Of a stretch of 64,000 nucleotides of DNA, positions 46,520-57,740 are shown piece by piece. Both the position numbers and the translations under genes were made by a program. How positions within the stretch are numbered: position 1 is the first letter of the stretch; every line of letters begins with the position of its first letter. The notes under the pieces were generated by a model. It did no database searches, was not told the DNA's origin, and saw only the letters and a program-made list of their open reading frames with translations. This stretch comes from Saxidomus purpurata. Taxonomy: Eukaryota > Mollusca > Bivalvia > Venerida > Veneridae. The DNA lies in assembly GCA_022818135.1 (NCBI GenBank), contig JAFMSR010000012.1:29329025-29393024 (forward strand), given 5' to 3'.

Positions 46520-49500
46520 CTGAAAAAAAGTAAACACACATAAGTCTAGATCCATCCATTTGACAGAACATCGTTGAAATTACTTTAAACGTTGAATCAG
46601 ATATTTCATATCTCCAGGTAATTTGGAATTGCATCAAAGAGTAGGGCGTGTCAAAGTGTTAGAGGTAACCAGTAAATCTATAAAGGTCATTTCGAAACTA
46701 CTAAAAATCAGACACAAGAACATGGTTTAGATAAGTGGACTTATAGTACTGTATTGCAGTTCACTGCCCACTCCTACTTACATTGAACTACTGTGTACAA
46801 TGTACATGTATTCTAATTTGTACTGCATTGTCTTGTACTACATTCCCTAATACTGCAATGTGTTGTACGAAGCCCGAGTGAATTATTACGCAGACACATT
46901 ACCGACGGGAAATACTCCAGTTTCGATAAAGCACTCCAAGCCATAATTTATTTCGATTCTTATAAGCCGAATTTATGAAAACTATCGTAAGTACTACGGA
47001 CCTTATAATAATTAGTGGTTGTTGGAATTCACTCCCATATTCGGGCAACCGTTCAAGATATCATACAAAGAATAATTATACAAACTTATTTCAGTTTTAT
47101 CATCTAATACATAGAATATATAAAATACCTGACTCTGAAATTATGCAGAAGACGTCAGATTTTAGAACCTAACAAAGTAGACAATCGATTTATTGCGTAT
47201 CGCTAAACTGAGCTGTACAGCATTTTAACATGGAATTTATCATTCAACTAGCATTAAATCTGACCGATAACACCTGTCCGATATTTTAAAATGATATCAC
47301 GTCAGTGACATGATGACACTTTGTAACCACGCCCACATGCCGGACTACTTCCATTTTAACAAGCAGGACCCCTCAAATGCAAACACAGAGAAAAAGTAAT
47401 CAAAAATGTTTCAGTTATCCTATCATTTTTGTATTTTCGTTTACAAATCACGGTTAATGATGTATAAATTGCATAAAAATATACTGTAGTCCAAATAAAT
47501 AAATTGAATGATTTAAAACAAACAGCACGGCATCATAAAAATAGAAAACTGCTTGTAGAATTTTTATTTTTGAAATAAACATATTGTTGTCGGTATTTAT
47601 TTTCTTAGTTAGATCATTTGCTATCCATCTACAGCAATTTTGAAGCAAAATTTGAGAAAGATGATTTTCATTTTAATCATCACTATTCAATATTTCATAT
47701 TAATTTCCTAATGCGTCATTTAAATGACCCGAAACCTATCAGCTACTTATCAAAAATTGAAAACTGTCTTAAAACCGTTCACTTTTAACTCAGCAACTGT
47801 CAAGTTCCTCGTTTGTTTACAAATTAGAATACCCCAGTGCTGTTGATGTTGTGCATCGCCGCCGTTTTTGAAATGTCTGTGTTTTACTTGGAAATTCTTG
47901 CATGTGTCTTTGCGAAAACTTTGTTTGTTAAATAATAATTATCATAACATAAAACAATAAAATATTTATAAATAGTCTGATGAAGTAATTGTAAAGCTAT
48001 ATTTATGTTGTTAGAACTATTTTTCGATTCGCATGTTGTAATTTGAAGTCATTTCCTTTTACAAATACAGTATTTATTCTTTTTAGGCCCCTAAAAATGT
48101 AAAATATTTACACGAAGATTTTGCATGATAAATAGAATATTAGTCAACTGTCTTTTGACAACAGGTGATATCAGGTTCGGCTGATACGGTCAGAGAAGTC
48201 ACGACAGAGCCCAGCCTTTTCCTACCGCATCTACCTCACCTGGCTGATATCACATGTTATCAAAAGACAGTAACCTAATATTCTCTATAATTACGTCAGT
48301 GTGATGACGTAAACATTTTCATTCATAGTGTTGTCACGCGGCGTGACGGTTAATCCTGATTTTTCTTGGCATTTTTAAAAGAAAAAACAAGTGCTTTATG
48401 GCTGTCGCAACCAAAAATAATATTTTAATTTTCTGCGTGGTAGTAAATTAGAAAAGTCGGAAGGAGCTACTTCCTTGTCCGAAACTCATCCTACTTGTCC
48501 GAGTGCATTAATCATATTAAAGCACTCGAATTGACTATAGAATATACCATAGGCATATTAGAATAGAATTTGCTATCTTGTTGTGTGCTTTATCGTACTG
48601 CACTTTACTTCTACGAAGTCTTTGAACTTGTCTTGTAGTGCACAACACAACTTCATACCACACTACACTTAAGAATGTGTGCCATTCTGAATGTCAAACG
48701 CTGTGATTGAGGAAGTTTAGCATGAAATATTATATAATATGCAGGATAAGAGGTAATGTAATACATCATACTTTTAACCTTTTACACAACTATTGATTTG
48801 TGGTTAATTAATTCGCACAACTATCACTCCAAAACACTATGGAAAGCAATTAAGATAGATTAACTTGATCTCTGCAAATAATGTACCATTTGCGCATCAG
48901 TTATCAAATTAGGCAGAACAACAGGAAGTTTAGTCAAATTTATATGAGATACATGTAATATGATCACCGATTATTAATGGGGTTGATAATGGAATCTGTC
49001 ACAGTTATGCGGTATTAAACACTAAAACAAGATAGTTTTGAAAGCTGTAAATTTATTGTTTTATCAGTTTAATAACTATTTTGAAACAGAATAAGCGAGT
49101 TTTTTTCAATATAACATGTCGCTCATAACAACATGTCGCAGTTTTATTAGAATAATAAAATGTTTTGACAGTTGATTACTCTACGACCGAAAGCTACTAG
49201 TGCTGGTGCGGGCGGGCGTGTGTGCGGCGTGCGTGCGTGCGTGCGTGCGTGAAAGCAATATGGACAAGCAAAAAGAGTTTCGATCGGTTACGTGCTGATG
49301 ATGTGGATTTCTATTGTTGGTGAAAAATACCTACACAATATGCTAAATGCCGATCCTGGAAACAGCGGATGAAAATAATGTATTAGAAAATAGAAAAATA
49401 TTTTTGGAACAACTTTTGGCCCAACCGTTTTATTCTTCAATTTCTTTAACATGTACGAGTGTGGTTTTGTGTTTGTGTGCATAAATACAATAAAATATTA

Positions 49501-50226
49501 TTAAATCAAACTGAAATCCTAAAATCTAGAATATTCCTTTGGAAGCAAATACTCTGACTTACCATTTACGACTCCAGTAACACATTTTCTGTGCAGACAT
49601 ATCGCAGTATAACAGTATCCCACTGACAAGGCCGTCCCATACAGAATAAACAGAATCTGGCAAAACATAAGCATGGGTCTGCAACTGTCTTTCTTAAAAA
49701 GGCAGATAATATCTGAATTTAGCACGATAACAAAATGACAGGCTGTAAATATCAACAACACATGTAACTTCTGAAACAGCGGAGGACCTAAAGTCATCTT
49801 AGTTGTATCCAAAAACACCAGCAGTAAAACGCTGAACGAGGCTGTAAGTCCGGGTAGAGCAAACGACCAAATCATTGCAAACACAGTTTCGTCGATACTG
49901 TCTACTGTTTGGTAAGGGTTTATAAACATAGCTAGTGATCGAAATAAGGTGAAATAAAGCAATAAACATTGCAGAGTAAACGTCAAAGTTCCTTGTTTAA
50001 GAGCCTTTCTGTCCTTTAGATAGAAAGTCATACTTATCATTATTAAAATTGCAAAAATCATAAAGATGCTTGCCACCGTATAAACATGAATTTCCCATGC
50101 TGGTCCCCATTGTTCAAATGCTTCAGACCATTCCGGTTCCGGTTCTGTTGACGCTCTTTCAGCTTCTGGTTCTACCTCAGCTTCCGGTTCGACTTCACTC
50201 TCGGGTTCTGTTTCCGGTTCTGCCAT
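46197..50226 (-). CDS. PRRT3/PRRT4-like seven-helix membrane protein, two exons
   Basis: Join of 50226-49563 and 46519-46197 on the minus strand, 328 residues. The start ATG 50226 is preceded in frame by TAA (50247-50245). The intron has a GTAAGT donor and a ttttttcag acceptor, and phase 1 matches (G plus AG gives Glu222). Residues 1-40 are an acidic Glu/Pro-rich segment. Seven hydrophobic helices follow, at about 48-70, 80-101, 115-139, 153-177, 185-211, 230-255 and 270-293, then a basic/polar tail. WEIHVYTVASIF, the RSLAMFINPY motif and FALPGLTASFSVLLL recall the C-terminal membrane domain of PRRT3/PRRT4 proteins, whose function is not settled. The long Pro-rich ectodomain of vertebrate forms is replaced here by the short acidic segment. 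Family naming is from recognition; a different orphan 7TM family is possible. Confidence 0.75.
48134..48286. mobile_element. ~150-bp MITE-like element with ~40-bp inverted ends
   Basis: AGAATATTAG, CTGTCTTTTGACAACA and GTGATATCAG on the left are mirrored on the right (CTGATATCAC, TGTTATCAAAAGACAG, CTAATATTCT). The unpaired centre is richer in GC than the surroundings. No open frame. Confidence 0.75.
49205..49251. repeat. (GTGC)n microsatellite
   Basis: About six uninterrupted GTGC units preceded by GC-rich degenerate copies. Confidence 0.9.
49563..50226 (-). CDS. PRRT-like gene exon 1
   Basis: Encodes residues 1-221 and the first base of codon 222, with helices 1-5. Reading through the donor gives 14 further codons to a stop, which would lose helices 6 and 7. 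Confidence 0.78.
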
Positions 50227-50247
50227 TTGCAAACAAGAAAATCTTTA

Positions 50248-51105
50248 TTCTGGACTACTCTATTTTAGAAGTAAATTAATTCATCCGCCCATGACTAATT
50301 TGCAAAAACACGTATATAATACTGGATAATACTCTTCCGTTAAAAGTTAATTTCCCATTGTATCTAAAAGTAATTTTCACTTTTTTCTATCGCATTTTAT
50401 CTTATAAGTACCATATTTTCAATGAACGTATTTTCAAACTATTCCATATCAACACTCTTTTTATTATGAGGCTTCAGCAAAACATTGTTTCTTTCTGCCT
50501 TCTTCCCGATAAATACTCGGCCGAGCAACACACGTTGGAACAAGCAATCGTTAACAGCTATTTTACAGGACATAATGCCTCTGTATTACATCCAATCAGA
50601 TACTGATATTTGGCATGACAAATACTGTCACAATAGTTTTGTTTGTAGACTCATTTATTAGGGTCAAGTGTGATTTACCCATTGTGTGTTCCGGTCCCAT
50701 TGCAGACAGTAAACGTAACTACATAATGAGTCTAATTACATTGAATGATCTTTACCAAACAATTAAGGATTTTAACACGGATTGGCAGAAACTGTAAGAT
50801 AATGACGATCGTTTTTAACTTACTATGGTGTTCATTATACATATGCATGGGCAACTACAGTGTAAATTGACATAATTATATGTGCCAGTTACGCCCAAGA
50901 AAAAAAATAGTATGCCGAACCTTCTTGTGTTTGAAAACATGCAGGCACTGTATATAAAGCACCATACCAAAGCATAATACTTAATTGTACATGTATATCA
51001 GTCTTATAATTATTCTTTGTTTGGTTCTAGAGATGACGAATACCATAGCTTTCTTCTTGCATATGATTAGAAGGTACTTATCTACGGTGCACGTGAAGTG
51101 ACATG
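50248..51105. other. Upstream region of the PRRT-like gene, nothing else recognised
   Basis: Probably contains that gene's promoter, but no clear core element is visible. Open frames (up to 82 codons) look random. Confidence 0.45.
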
Positions 51106-51108
51106 TGC

Positions 51109-51307
51109 TACATTTTTTTTATTTCTTAATTACGAAATACATTTCGAAATTTCGTATAAACGAAATGTTTTTTTCAAAAACAAATCTTTTTCAACTCACA
51201 TTTTTCGTAAAAACGTAATCTTATTTCGTAAAAACGGAATGTTATTTCGTAAAAATGAAATCTTATTTCGTAATAACATTTCGTAATTACGAAATAAAAA
51301 AAATGTA
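51109..51307. mobile_element. Tc1/mariner-type MITE with TA target duplication
   Basis: CATTTTTTTTATTTC and TTAATTACGAAAT at the left are mirrored at the right (ATTTCGTAATTACGAAAT, AAAAAAAATG). TA lies at both borders (51109-51110 and 51306-51307). The inside is built of short TTATTTCGTAAAAACG-like subrepeats. No transposase. Confidence 0.85.
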
Positions 51308-51373
51308 TCACAACAAAAAACGTACCAGTATGATAGCATGTGGTAAGTGATGGCGCAATACAAACACTCACAA

Positions 51374-51396
51374 GGGGGGGGGGGGGGGGGGGGGGG
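51374..51396. repeat. Poly-G tract
   Basis: 23 consecutive G. Confidence 0.95.
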
Positions 51397-51726
51397 TGAC
51401 GTCGTCTAACTTAACAAAATTAGATATACAATTCATTAGCTATTGAAACGTTACCATTTATGACTATGAAAATGGTTCGTGAAACATGAATTGGAACCGT
51501 TATGTTTTCAGCTGGAGTCTGAATCATTGTATGTCTGAATGGGTAAGTTTTGCCAATAGAAATACCATTTCGGTAAACTTACCGAGCATATGCTTATGAA
51601 ATTTGACCCAAAATTACATGCCAATGCAAATCACTTATCATAAACACGTTAACGTCGTTGATTTTCTGCAAAATCCACGTATTTTTGGTCTTTTTTGCAC
51701 TTTTAAACGTTGAATACTCAGGATTT

Positions 51727-51754
51727 AACAACAACAACAACAACAACAACAACA
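51727..51754. repeat. (AAC)n microsatellite
   Basis: About nine AAC/ACA units. Confidence 0.9.
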
Positions 51755-52649
51755 TAGTTTATTGTGTTTAACATTACACAATTCTTATAGCAACAACAAT
51801 ATAAGCCAAGTACTAAGTATTTCGGAAGGGCTTGGTAATTAACCATTTCAAAATGAATCTGTCTGTGCCTCCGCATGTGTATGAGTCTTAACCACCAAAA
51901 TGCGATTATGTTGAGTGGCTGGTCGCTATTGCTTCTTGTTTGACCAATTTGTCCGCCATCTCATTGCCGTGAACACTACAGTGTACGGGTATCTACTGAA
52001 GAGACATCGAGCCTGTTGAGTTCTTCGGTAAGAAATGGTAGTTTGTGCTAGCAAGGAGTAACGGGACAGGACGACAAACTCATGACAGTTCGCTTTTGAC
52101 TTAGAGTTGGTACTGTGTATAAATGACAAGTTACTTGAAAATATATCAAATGTATCAAAATACACCTCGATTACCAACTGCTTGGGAAAAGCTTCGCTTA
52201 GTAACGCCTGTTGTGTAATATTCAATATTCAGCTGGCATATTATTGAACGCTATGTTTTAATAGGGTCATGCGATCAAAGGTCAAGGTCTCATGGATCCG
52301 TAGTTAGAAATCATGTCCGCTTTTCATCTGCAAATATTTTTGTTTGATTTAATCAACACCAGTATGACATTTAGTTCTGCATTATTATCATTTAGGTTAA
52401 CACAAAGTTGGATATGCATTAAATACCGGTATGTCAGTAAGCATCCAAGTGAAGTTTTGTTGTATATATTATAATTACGGGTCACTTTGGCCTAGTTAAT
52501 TTATCCTTTGGGAGGGACCGGTGCACGGCTGCGACATTCTAGATGGACAGGTTTCTTTTACTTAATTGCTCGACCGACCCCTGTATATAAGTTGCAAGCT
52601 ATGGTTTGAAGATTTGCTGCGTTTTCAGTTTGTTCGGTATTGTAGTCTT

Positions 52650-53915
52650 CACAAAGAAGAATGATATCTTCGCATGTGCACTTCAGGTAAATTACCGCTC
52701 TGCTATTTCCTAATGTCTTGCATTGCATGACAAATGCGAACGGTGGAAATATTCGCCTTACCTGCTGTGAAGAGATATCTTGGTTGTGACAGCTTTAAAG
52801 GAAAAAACAATCTCCGTATATTGAAAAAAATACAGGCACTATTATACTGGATATCGATTATACGAAATATACTTGCTCAAATATGAAGCAACTTTAAAAC
52901 AGAAAAAAACCCACATCAAGTTTTTATGATACGCCTATTAAATTTCCGTATATTTGAAATCCGTAGAAGTATACATACATGTATATTCTACGGATATCGG
53001 TATAAGTGTGGAAAGTATACGCAATTCCCGTATACCAGATGTTCCTTTTACAGATACGTGTACGAGGTCCATATATTATGCAAATACGTCCCGTTCGATA
53101 AATACGGGCCCGTACACTCCTGTATATGCATCCCTTTTCAAGGGTATACAACCTGGGACGAATACATATTATTGCTCCAAAGCTTACAACCAAACACGTC
53201 ATTTAAACAGGTAAACAGAACACGTCTTTACATTACGTATTATTCTTTTCACAAAACAAATATGGCAAAATCTAGAGTTATTGGTCCTTCGGGAATGTAA
53301 ACAAAGGTTTGTGTAAGACTATAATGACTCTAGAAGGTTTTGGCCAGTGGTTATGTATTTAGTTTTTTTCAAGAACTATTTCTTTTCAACATTCTGAGAG
53401 GTTTCGTAACTGAACGTCACGGAAACAGTTTTCGGTCATTATTTCGCGAATAATAGCAAAGTGTTCATGTATGATACATGGATGTGTCCGTCTGTGCCAA
53501 AGCTACAATTTGAGACCATAACGTTTGGAATGCGGCATAGAATTAAGACACATGGTAGTCCTTTGTCAGGTGACTTGTACGCGACAAGTTATACACCGAC
53601 TTGTGTGTAGGTGTGACATCAATTTAGGACAAAGTTACATTTCCGTGTTACTCTAACAAACCAAATTACACTTGTATGTATTTACAAAACGCTAGATCGG
53701 GAGTATCTCATCACTGATTTTGGTGTAAAATTACATTTGTGTGATCCTCTACTCGTAAAAATCTGAAAAATAATTAAAGCTTTTTTACTGAACTTAAAAG
53801 GAAACAGATGTTCTTCTGAGATGTAGTACGTGTAAGCCTACAAACGATGAAGCTGTTGTCAAAATCTTACAGTCACACAAAGTAGCCCCTTTTCCCTTAA
53901 AGTGTTCTGTTACAC
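52650..53915. repeat. Left direct repeat flanking the TRIM-like gene, split by an insertion
   Basis: 52650-52795 matches 58965-59107 (CACAAAGAAGAAT, GGTAAATTACC, ACAAATGCGAACGG, TTACCTGCTGTGAA). 53785-53915 matches 59125-59250 (TACTGAACTT, AGTCACACAAAGTAGC). The sequence between them (about 52796-53780) is absent from the right-hand copy, so about 1 kb was inserted here or deleted there. Confidence 0.75.
52926..53300. other. Stop-poor TATACG/CGTATA-rich segment
   Basis: Rich in GTATAC, CGTATA and TACGGG motifs and open in several frames on both strands (up to 124 codons). It starts with a near-perfect hairpin (52960-52994, arms TCCGTAGAA...TTCTACGGA). The translations have no recognisable domain. 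It lies inside the block missing from the 59-kb copy, so it is probably repeat DNA. Confidence 0.5.
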
Positions 53916-54987
53916 GCTTTCTCACTTTATGTATAAGCAACATAGAAATGAGTGAAAGTTTCCAATAAATATTTACTCAGTATGTCTGTATAATGTTAAG
54001 CAATTTTACGCCGGTTGCATCAATGGTTCATTTACTACTGGTTTATACCACGTGTCATGGCAATTTATGTTAAATGTTCAAACTTGATAACCATTTTACT
54101 TTTAAGCGTTTCCATTGATGTTGAAAGTCGCGTTGGTGTACACATTTTACTTGGTCGTATTTCATTATGTAGAATAGCTATACATTATTTAAAGTTATAT
54201 TAACCTTCGAAATGGCCATAAGAATGATAATGAAAACACAGCGGATGCTTAACAAACATGTGAGAAGTGAGTTTAACCAAGTTATTGACGGATACAAATT
54301 TAGATGTACAAAACCGAAAGAATGGATTTTTTTTATTTTTGACTAGAATAGAAAAAAAAGATTTTTAAAGATTTCCTCTATATTCAATGTGAATGAAACT
54401 ATTATACAGATCAGTATATTTTGGTTAAAGCTGTGGCAATATTCATTATTCTAGGAGTAAAAATCATTGATTAATGTTCCTTTTAAAATAATGATGGTCA
54501 CTTTGAACGGTAATATCACATTAAAAATTATCATTAAACTACGCTGCGGTTACAGCATTATTAATAGCAAATAAGAGTCTCGGGACACGAAGGGTCTATA
54601 TCATACAAACCATAGAATTAACCTGCCATATATATACATACACATTGACTAAATAGACTGTTCGAATTAAATTGCAGTCTTAAGTTACCAATATATCGAC
54701 CCGCCTTTACATTTTGAGATCTATATAATATGTTCGTACTACCCTCGGTAGCATGTAACACAAACGGAAATGTAGAACAAAATTTAATTGTGTATAAATT
54801 CTCTATGACAGTATTTTAATGTACTGAGTTAAATGTTCAAGTTACCTTAACTCTGGATTAAATAATAAAGTACAACTGGATTATAACCTTTTACCAGAAC
54901 CTTGTATCTTTATGAGTTTACACATGTTAACCAGTTATATTATTTAATTACTGCATTGACCTATATTTATTGTTCTGGATATTTAAG
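53916..54987. other. Upstream region of the TRIM-like gene, nothing recognised
   Basis: AT-rich; presumably includes the promoter. No exon, element or RNA gene identified. Confidence 0.45.
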
Positions 54988-55038
54988 TAATTTAGAAACA
55001 TAATCTATAGGATACAAGTACCCATCGCATTGGGGGAC

Positions 55039-56748
55039 ATGGCTGCTTCTGGCGATAAAGATTCTGATTTGCGTGGACCAGCGGAAGACTTCAAACACCG
55101 ATGTGATCAGTGCTTGACCATTGATCAGCTTGTAGAAGCTCATGTGTATTGTTTGGAGTGCCAGCAGTACCTATGTAAGAACTGCTTTTCTTATCACGAG
55201 AGAACAAAGGCTTCTAAAGACCAAAAGTTTCTTGATAAAGCTAAGATGGGTAAACCATCCTCTAAACACTCGGATGAATGTACTGAAAAGTGTGACGAAC
55301 ATAAAACTGAACTGATAAAGTACTTTTGTCCTGAACATGAAGTTCTCGGCTGTTATGACTGTAAAACTCAACATCACAGTTCGTGTGACATTGACTATAT
55401 ACCCGACAGGTGTACAGATATAGGGGACAGTGATGAATACAGGCAGGTATTAAGGGACCTAGGTCAGAGGGTCAAGGAGGCAAATGACATTATGAATATA
55501 GGCACTGATAGGTTGAAAGAAATAGATTATTGCTATGACAGCTTGATCAAAGAGGTCGTCCAATTCCGAAAAGAAATAAACGATCGTTTAGATGAACTAC
55601 AGACCAAGATTCAAGCAGATGCCAACAGGAAGAAGTTCGTAGATAAAGAAATTGTCCAAAATGTGCTACAAACGTGTGGTAGAATATCTTCTGACATCAC
55701 TTGTTTTCTGTCGATTCTGGAAGATAAGAAAAATGCAAAACAATGCGAACAACTTTACATCAACATAAAAAAAGCCAAAATGGAACTAAAGACAAATGAA
55801 GTTGTGAAGGCCAAGGCCGGTAGTCTTTTAGAAGGGACAAACATGCAGTACAAATTTGAATGTAGCCAAGATATGGTAAGCATGGCTAAAGCAGACATTT
55901 TAGGGCAGCTTAACCTCTACATTCGTCTGCCCATTCCAGGGAAGAAGCAAGAATTTCAGAATTTAACCCTCAAAGAAGCCTTAAATGTTAAAACTAAATC
56001 AGATAAGAAGGGATGTGATATTACAGGATGTGCGTTTTTGTCTGCAAATGTACTTGTTCTGGCCGACAACTTCAACAATAAAGTGAAAGTTGTAGACATA
56101 GAGAAATACACTTCGATAGAAGAAAAATCACTTGATTCATCACCGTGGGACATTGCCGTACTGCCGCCAGACCAGATAGCTGTAACAATGCCAGCTAAAA
56201 GTGAGGTGCTCATAATGACAACGGCTGGTAACCTGTCAGCTGTCCTTCAGATACCATTACATGGGACATGCAGAGGAATATATTATAATCACAGTCGCCT
56301 GTATGTCGTGTGTAAAGATCCCTCAACCGTGTGTATTCTTGACATGCTAGGAAATATGCAAAATACAATATCCCTAAAAGATAAAATATTTAATGACCCA
56401 TTTTATATTTCGTATAATGAGAATTCAGGACTTATATACCTTAGTACCGGCGAGAAGGGATCAACTTCTGTTGTTACTATAACTTTACAAGGAAACATAT
56501 CTGCGTTGTACAAGCATAAGGCCTTGAAGGCACCGACGGGTATGCTCATGTTAAATGATGGATCACTACTGGTATGCGGCTTCAATAGTCCTGGTACCAT
56601 TCATCATATCTCTAAAGACTTGAAACAAAATCAGAAGAAGTACAGGGCAACTGTACAACACCCGAACTGTATATGCTTAAGTCGTAATCAAGATGAGATC
56701 TATATTGGGTGTTGGACTGATCATGTAAATGTATTTCGCCTTAAGTAA
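55039..56748 (+). CDS. TRIM-like protein: two B-boxes, coiled coil, C-terminal propeller
   Basis: A single-exon gene of 569 residues from ATG 55039 (in-frame TAA at 54988-54990). Order: B-box 1 (about 20-55, CDQC, CLEC, CKNC, H53); B-box 2 (about 85-115, CDEH, CPEH, CYDCKTQHH); a helical coiled coil (about 132-270); and a C-terminal half (about 320-569) of short repeated beta-type stretches (VLVLADNFNNKVKVVDIEKY, LYVVCKDPSTVCILDMLGN, IYIGCWTDHVNVF) as in NHL/TRIM-tail propellers. No RING finger precedes the B-boxes, so E3 ligase activity is not predicted. Large intronless or few-intron families of such proteins are known in bivalves and often called TRIM2/56/71-like in databases, with roles in innate responses suggested. 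An AATAAA at 56791-56796 may end the transcript. Confidence 0.88.
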   Translation: MAASGDKDSDLRGPAEDFKHRCDQCLTIDQLVEAHVYCLECQQYLCKNCFSYHERTKASKDQKFLDKAKMGKPSSKHSDECTEKCDEHKTELIKYFCPEHEVLGCYDCKTQHHSSCDIDYIPDRCTDIGDSDEYRQVLRDLGQRVKEANDIMNIGTDRLKEIDYCYDSLIKEVVQFRKEINDRLDELQTKIQADANRKKFVDKEIVQNVLQTCGRISSDITCFLSILEDKKNAKQCEQLYINIKKAKMELKTNEVVKAKAGSLLEGTNMQYKFECSQDMVSMAKADILGQLNLYIRLPIPGKKQEFQNLTLKEALNVKTKSDKKGCDITGCAFLSANVLVLADNFNNKVKVVDIEKYTSIEEKSLDSSPWDIAVLPPDQIAVTMPAKSEVLIMTTAGNLSAVLQIPLHGTCRGIYYNHSRLYVVCKDPSTVCILDMLGNMQNTISLKDKIFNDPFYISYNENSGLIYLSTGEKGSTSVVTITLQGNISALYKHKALKAPTGMLMLNDGSLLVCGFNSPGTIHHISKDLKQNQKKYRATVQHPNCICLSRNQDEIYIGCWTDHVNVFRLK

Positions 56749-56790
56749 ACCTACTGCTTAAAACGTTAACACAAAGTGAATAGTTCATGG

Positions 56791-56796
56791 AATAAA
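56791..56796 (+). other. Candidate poly(A) signal of the TRIM-like gene
   Basis: AATAAA 43 nt after the stop codon; very close, so a later site remains possible. Confidence 0.4.
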
Positions 56797-57367
56797 AAAG
56801 CATCGTACATATATCAATTTATTAGATTTCAGAACCTGTGCGAAAATGTACTGTTACAGATGTTGATGGCAACAGATAGAATCGATCGGGAAACTTTGTC
56901 AGAACCAATTACGGGTGTAATCCTACCTGGCCCATTTTCCCTGATTAACTTCAGTTTTAAAGCCACACTTTAAAGTACGGAGAAGATCGGAAGTAAATTA
57001 AAGTGTTAATATGCTTCTAGGTGATCATCATAATTTTGCGACTGACATACATATTAAGCAGTAGTTAACAATTGAGGAAAATTTAACGTTGATTTTTTTA
57101 ACAGCAATTAATACTTTATAAAAATGGACGTCATATTTTGAGGCTGACAGTGAGCTGTAATTTATACGCCTCGAAAAAAATGAACTTTATTAAAGTTGTA
57201 ACTAAACTATATAATATATGTATATTGTATAATAGTGTCATTTTTAATGAATAAATTCAAATTCTGTTTTATTATTCCAGTCAAACATAGGTAAACCATA
57301 TACACAAATGTATTTTGTAGGTTATCTTTTAATTTTTCGTAACCTTTCCACATTTAATAAGCCTCGA

Positions 57368-57560
57368 TAGCTTTAAGTGGTTAGGGCGGTCGCCTTTCAC
57401 AAGATAGGTGCCGGGCTCGAATTCCAGCCTGAACAAAAGGTAAGCACACTGATGCCGTATGTGTCTCATAAGGGTATCAGCGATGAAAACCTCACTGTCT
57501 CTCCAAAATCTGGAGTGAGTGTTCGAGATCGATTTAATAATTTTTTGACAGCTTTGTAAC
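57368..57560 (+). repeat. tRNA-derived SINE
   Basis: TAGCTTTAAGTGG (A-box) at 57368-57380 and GGGCTCGAATTCC (B-box) at 57413-57425, with a unique body after the head (CTGAACAAAAGGTAAGCAC, GATGCCGTATGTGTCTC). It differs from the SINE of units C-E. Confidence 0.65.
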
Positions 57561-57583
57561 ACCGGATACAGAGCTCTCCTTTT

Positions 57584-57740
57584 GAATACAGCTCCCCGGA
57601 GAGCTGTATTCGGTGCGCGTTAACGAATACAGCTCCCCGGACAGCTGTATTCGGTGCACATTAACGAATACAGCTCCCCTAATCAAATGGGAGCTGTATT
57701 CGAGATTCTTGTCCTTTTTTTCGAATAGAGCTCCCCGGTG
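57584..57740. repeat. Array of palindromic GAATACAGCT hairpins
   Basis: Three successive hairpins with arms GAATACAGCT / AGCTGTATTC, at 57584-57611, 57625-57652 and 57666-57701. The first two have spacing CGGTGCRCRTTAAC. The third has a longer loop and forms an extended stem (CAGCTCCC / GGGAGCTG). A half unit follows at 57722, and a related one occurs at 58185. Confidence 0.85.

Larger units (their letters stand above)
46520..49562 (-). other. Intron of the PRRT-like gene
   Basis: About 3.04 kb, AT-rich. It holds an inverted-repeat element (48134-48286) and a GTGC microsatellite (about 49205-49251). No nested gene recognised. Confidence 0.6.

Noticed and set aside
55030..55038. Earlier TTG start for the TRIM-like protein
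   Set aside because: Animal genes start at ATG; ATG 55039 is the first in frame after the stop at 54988.
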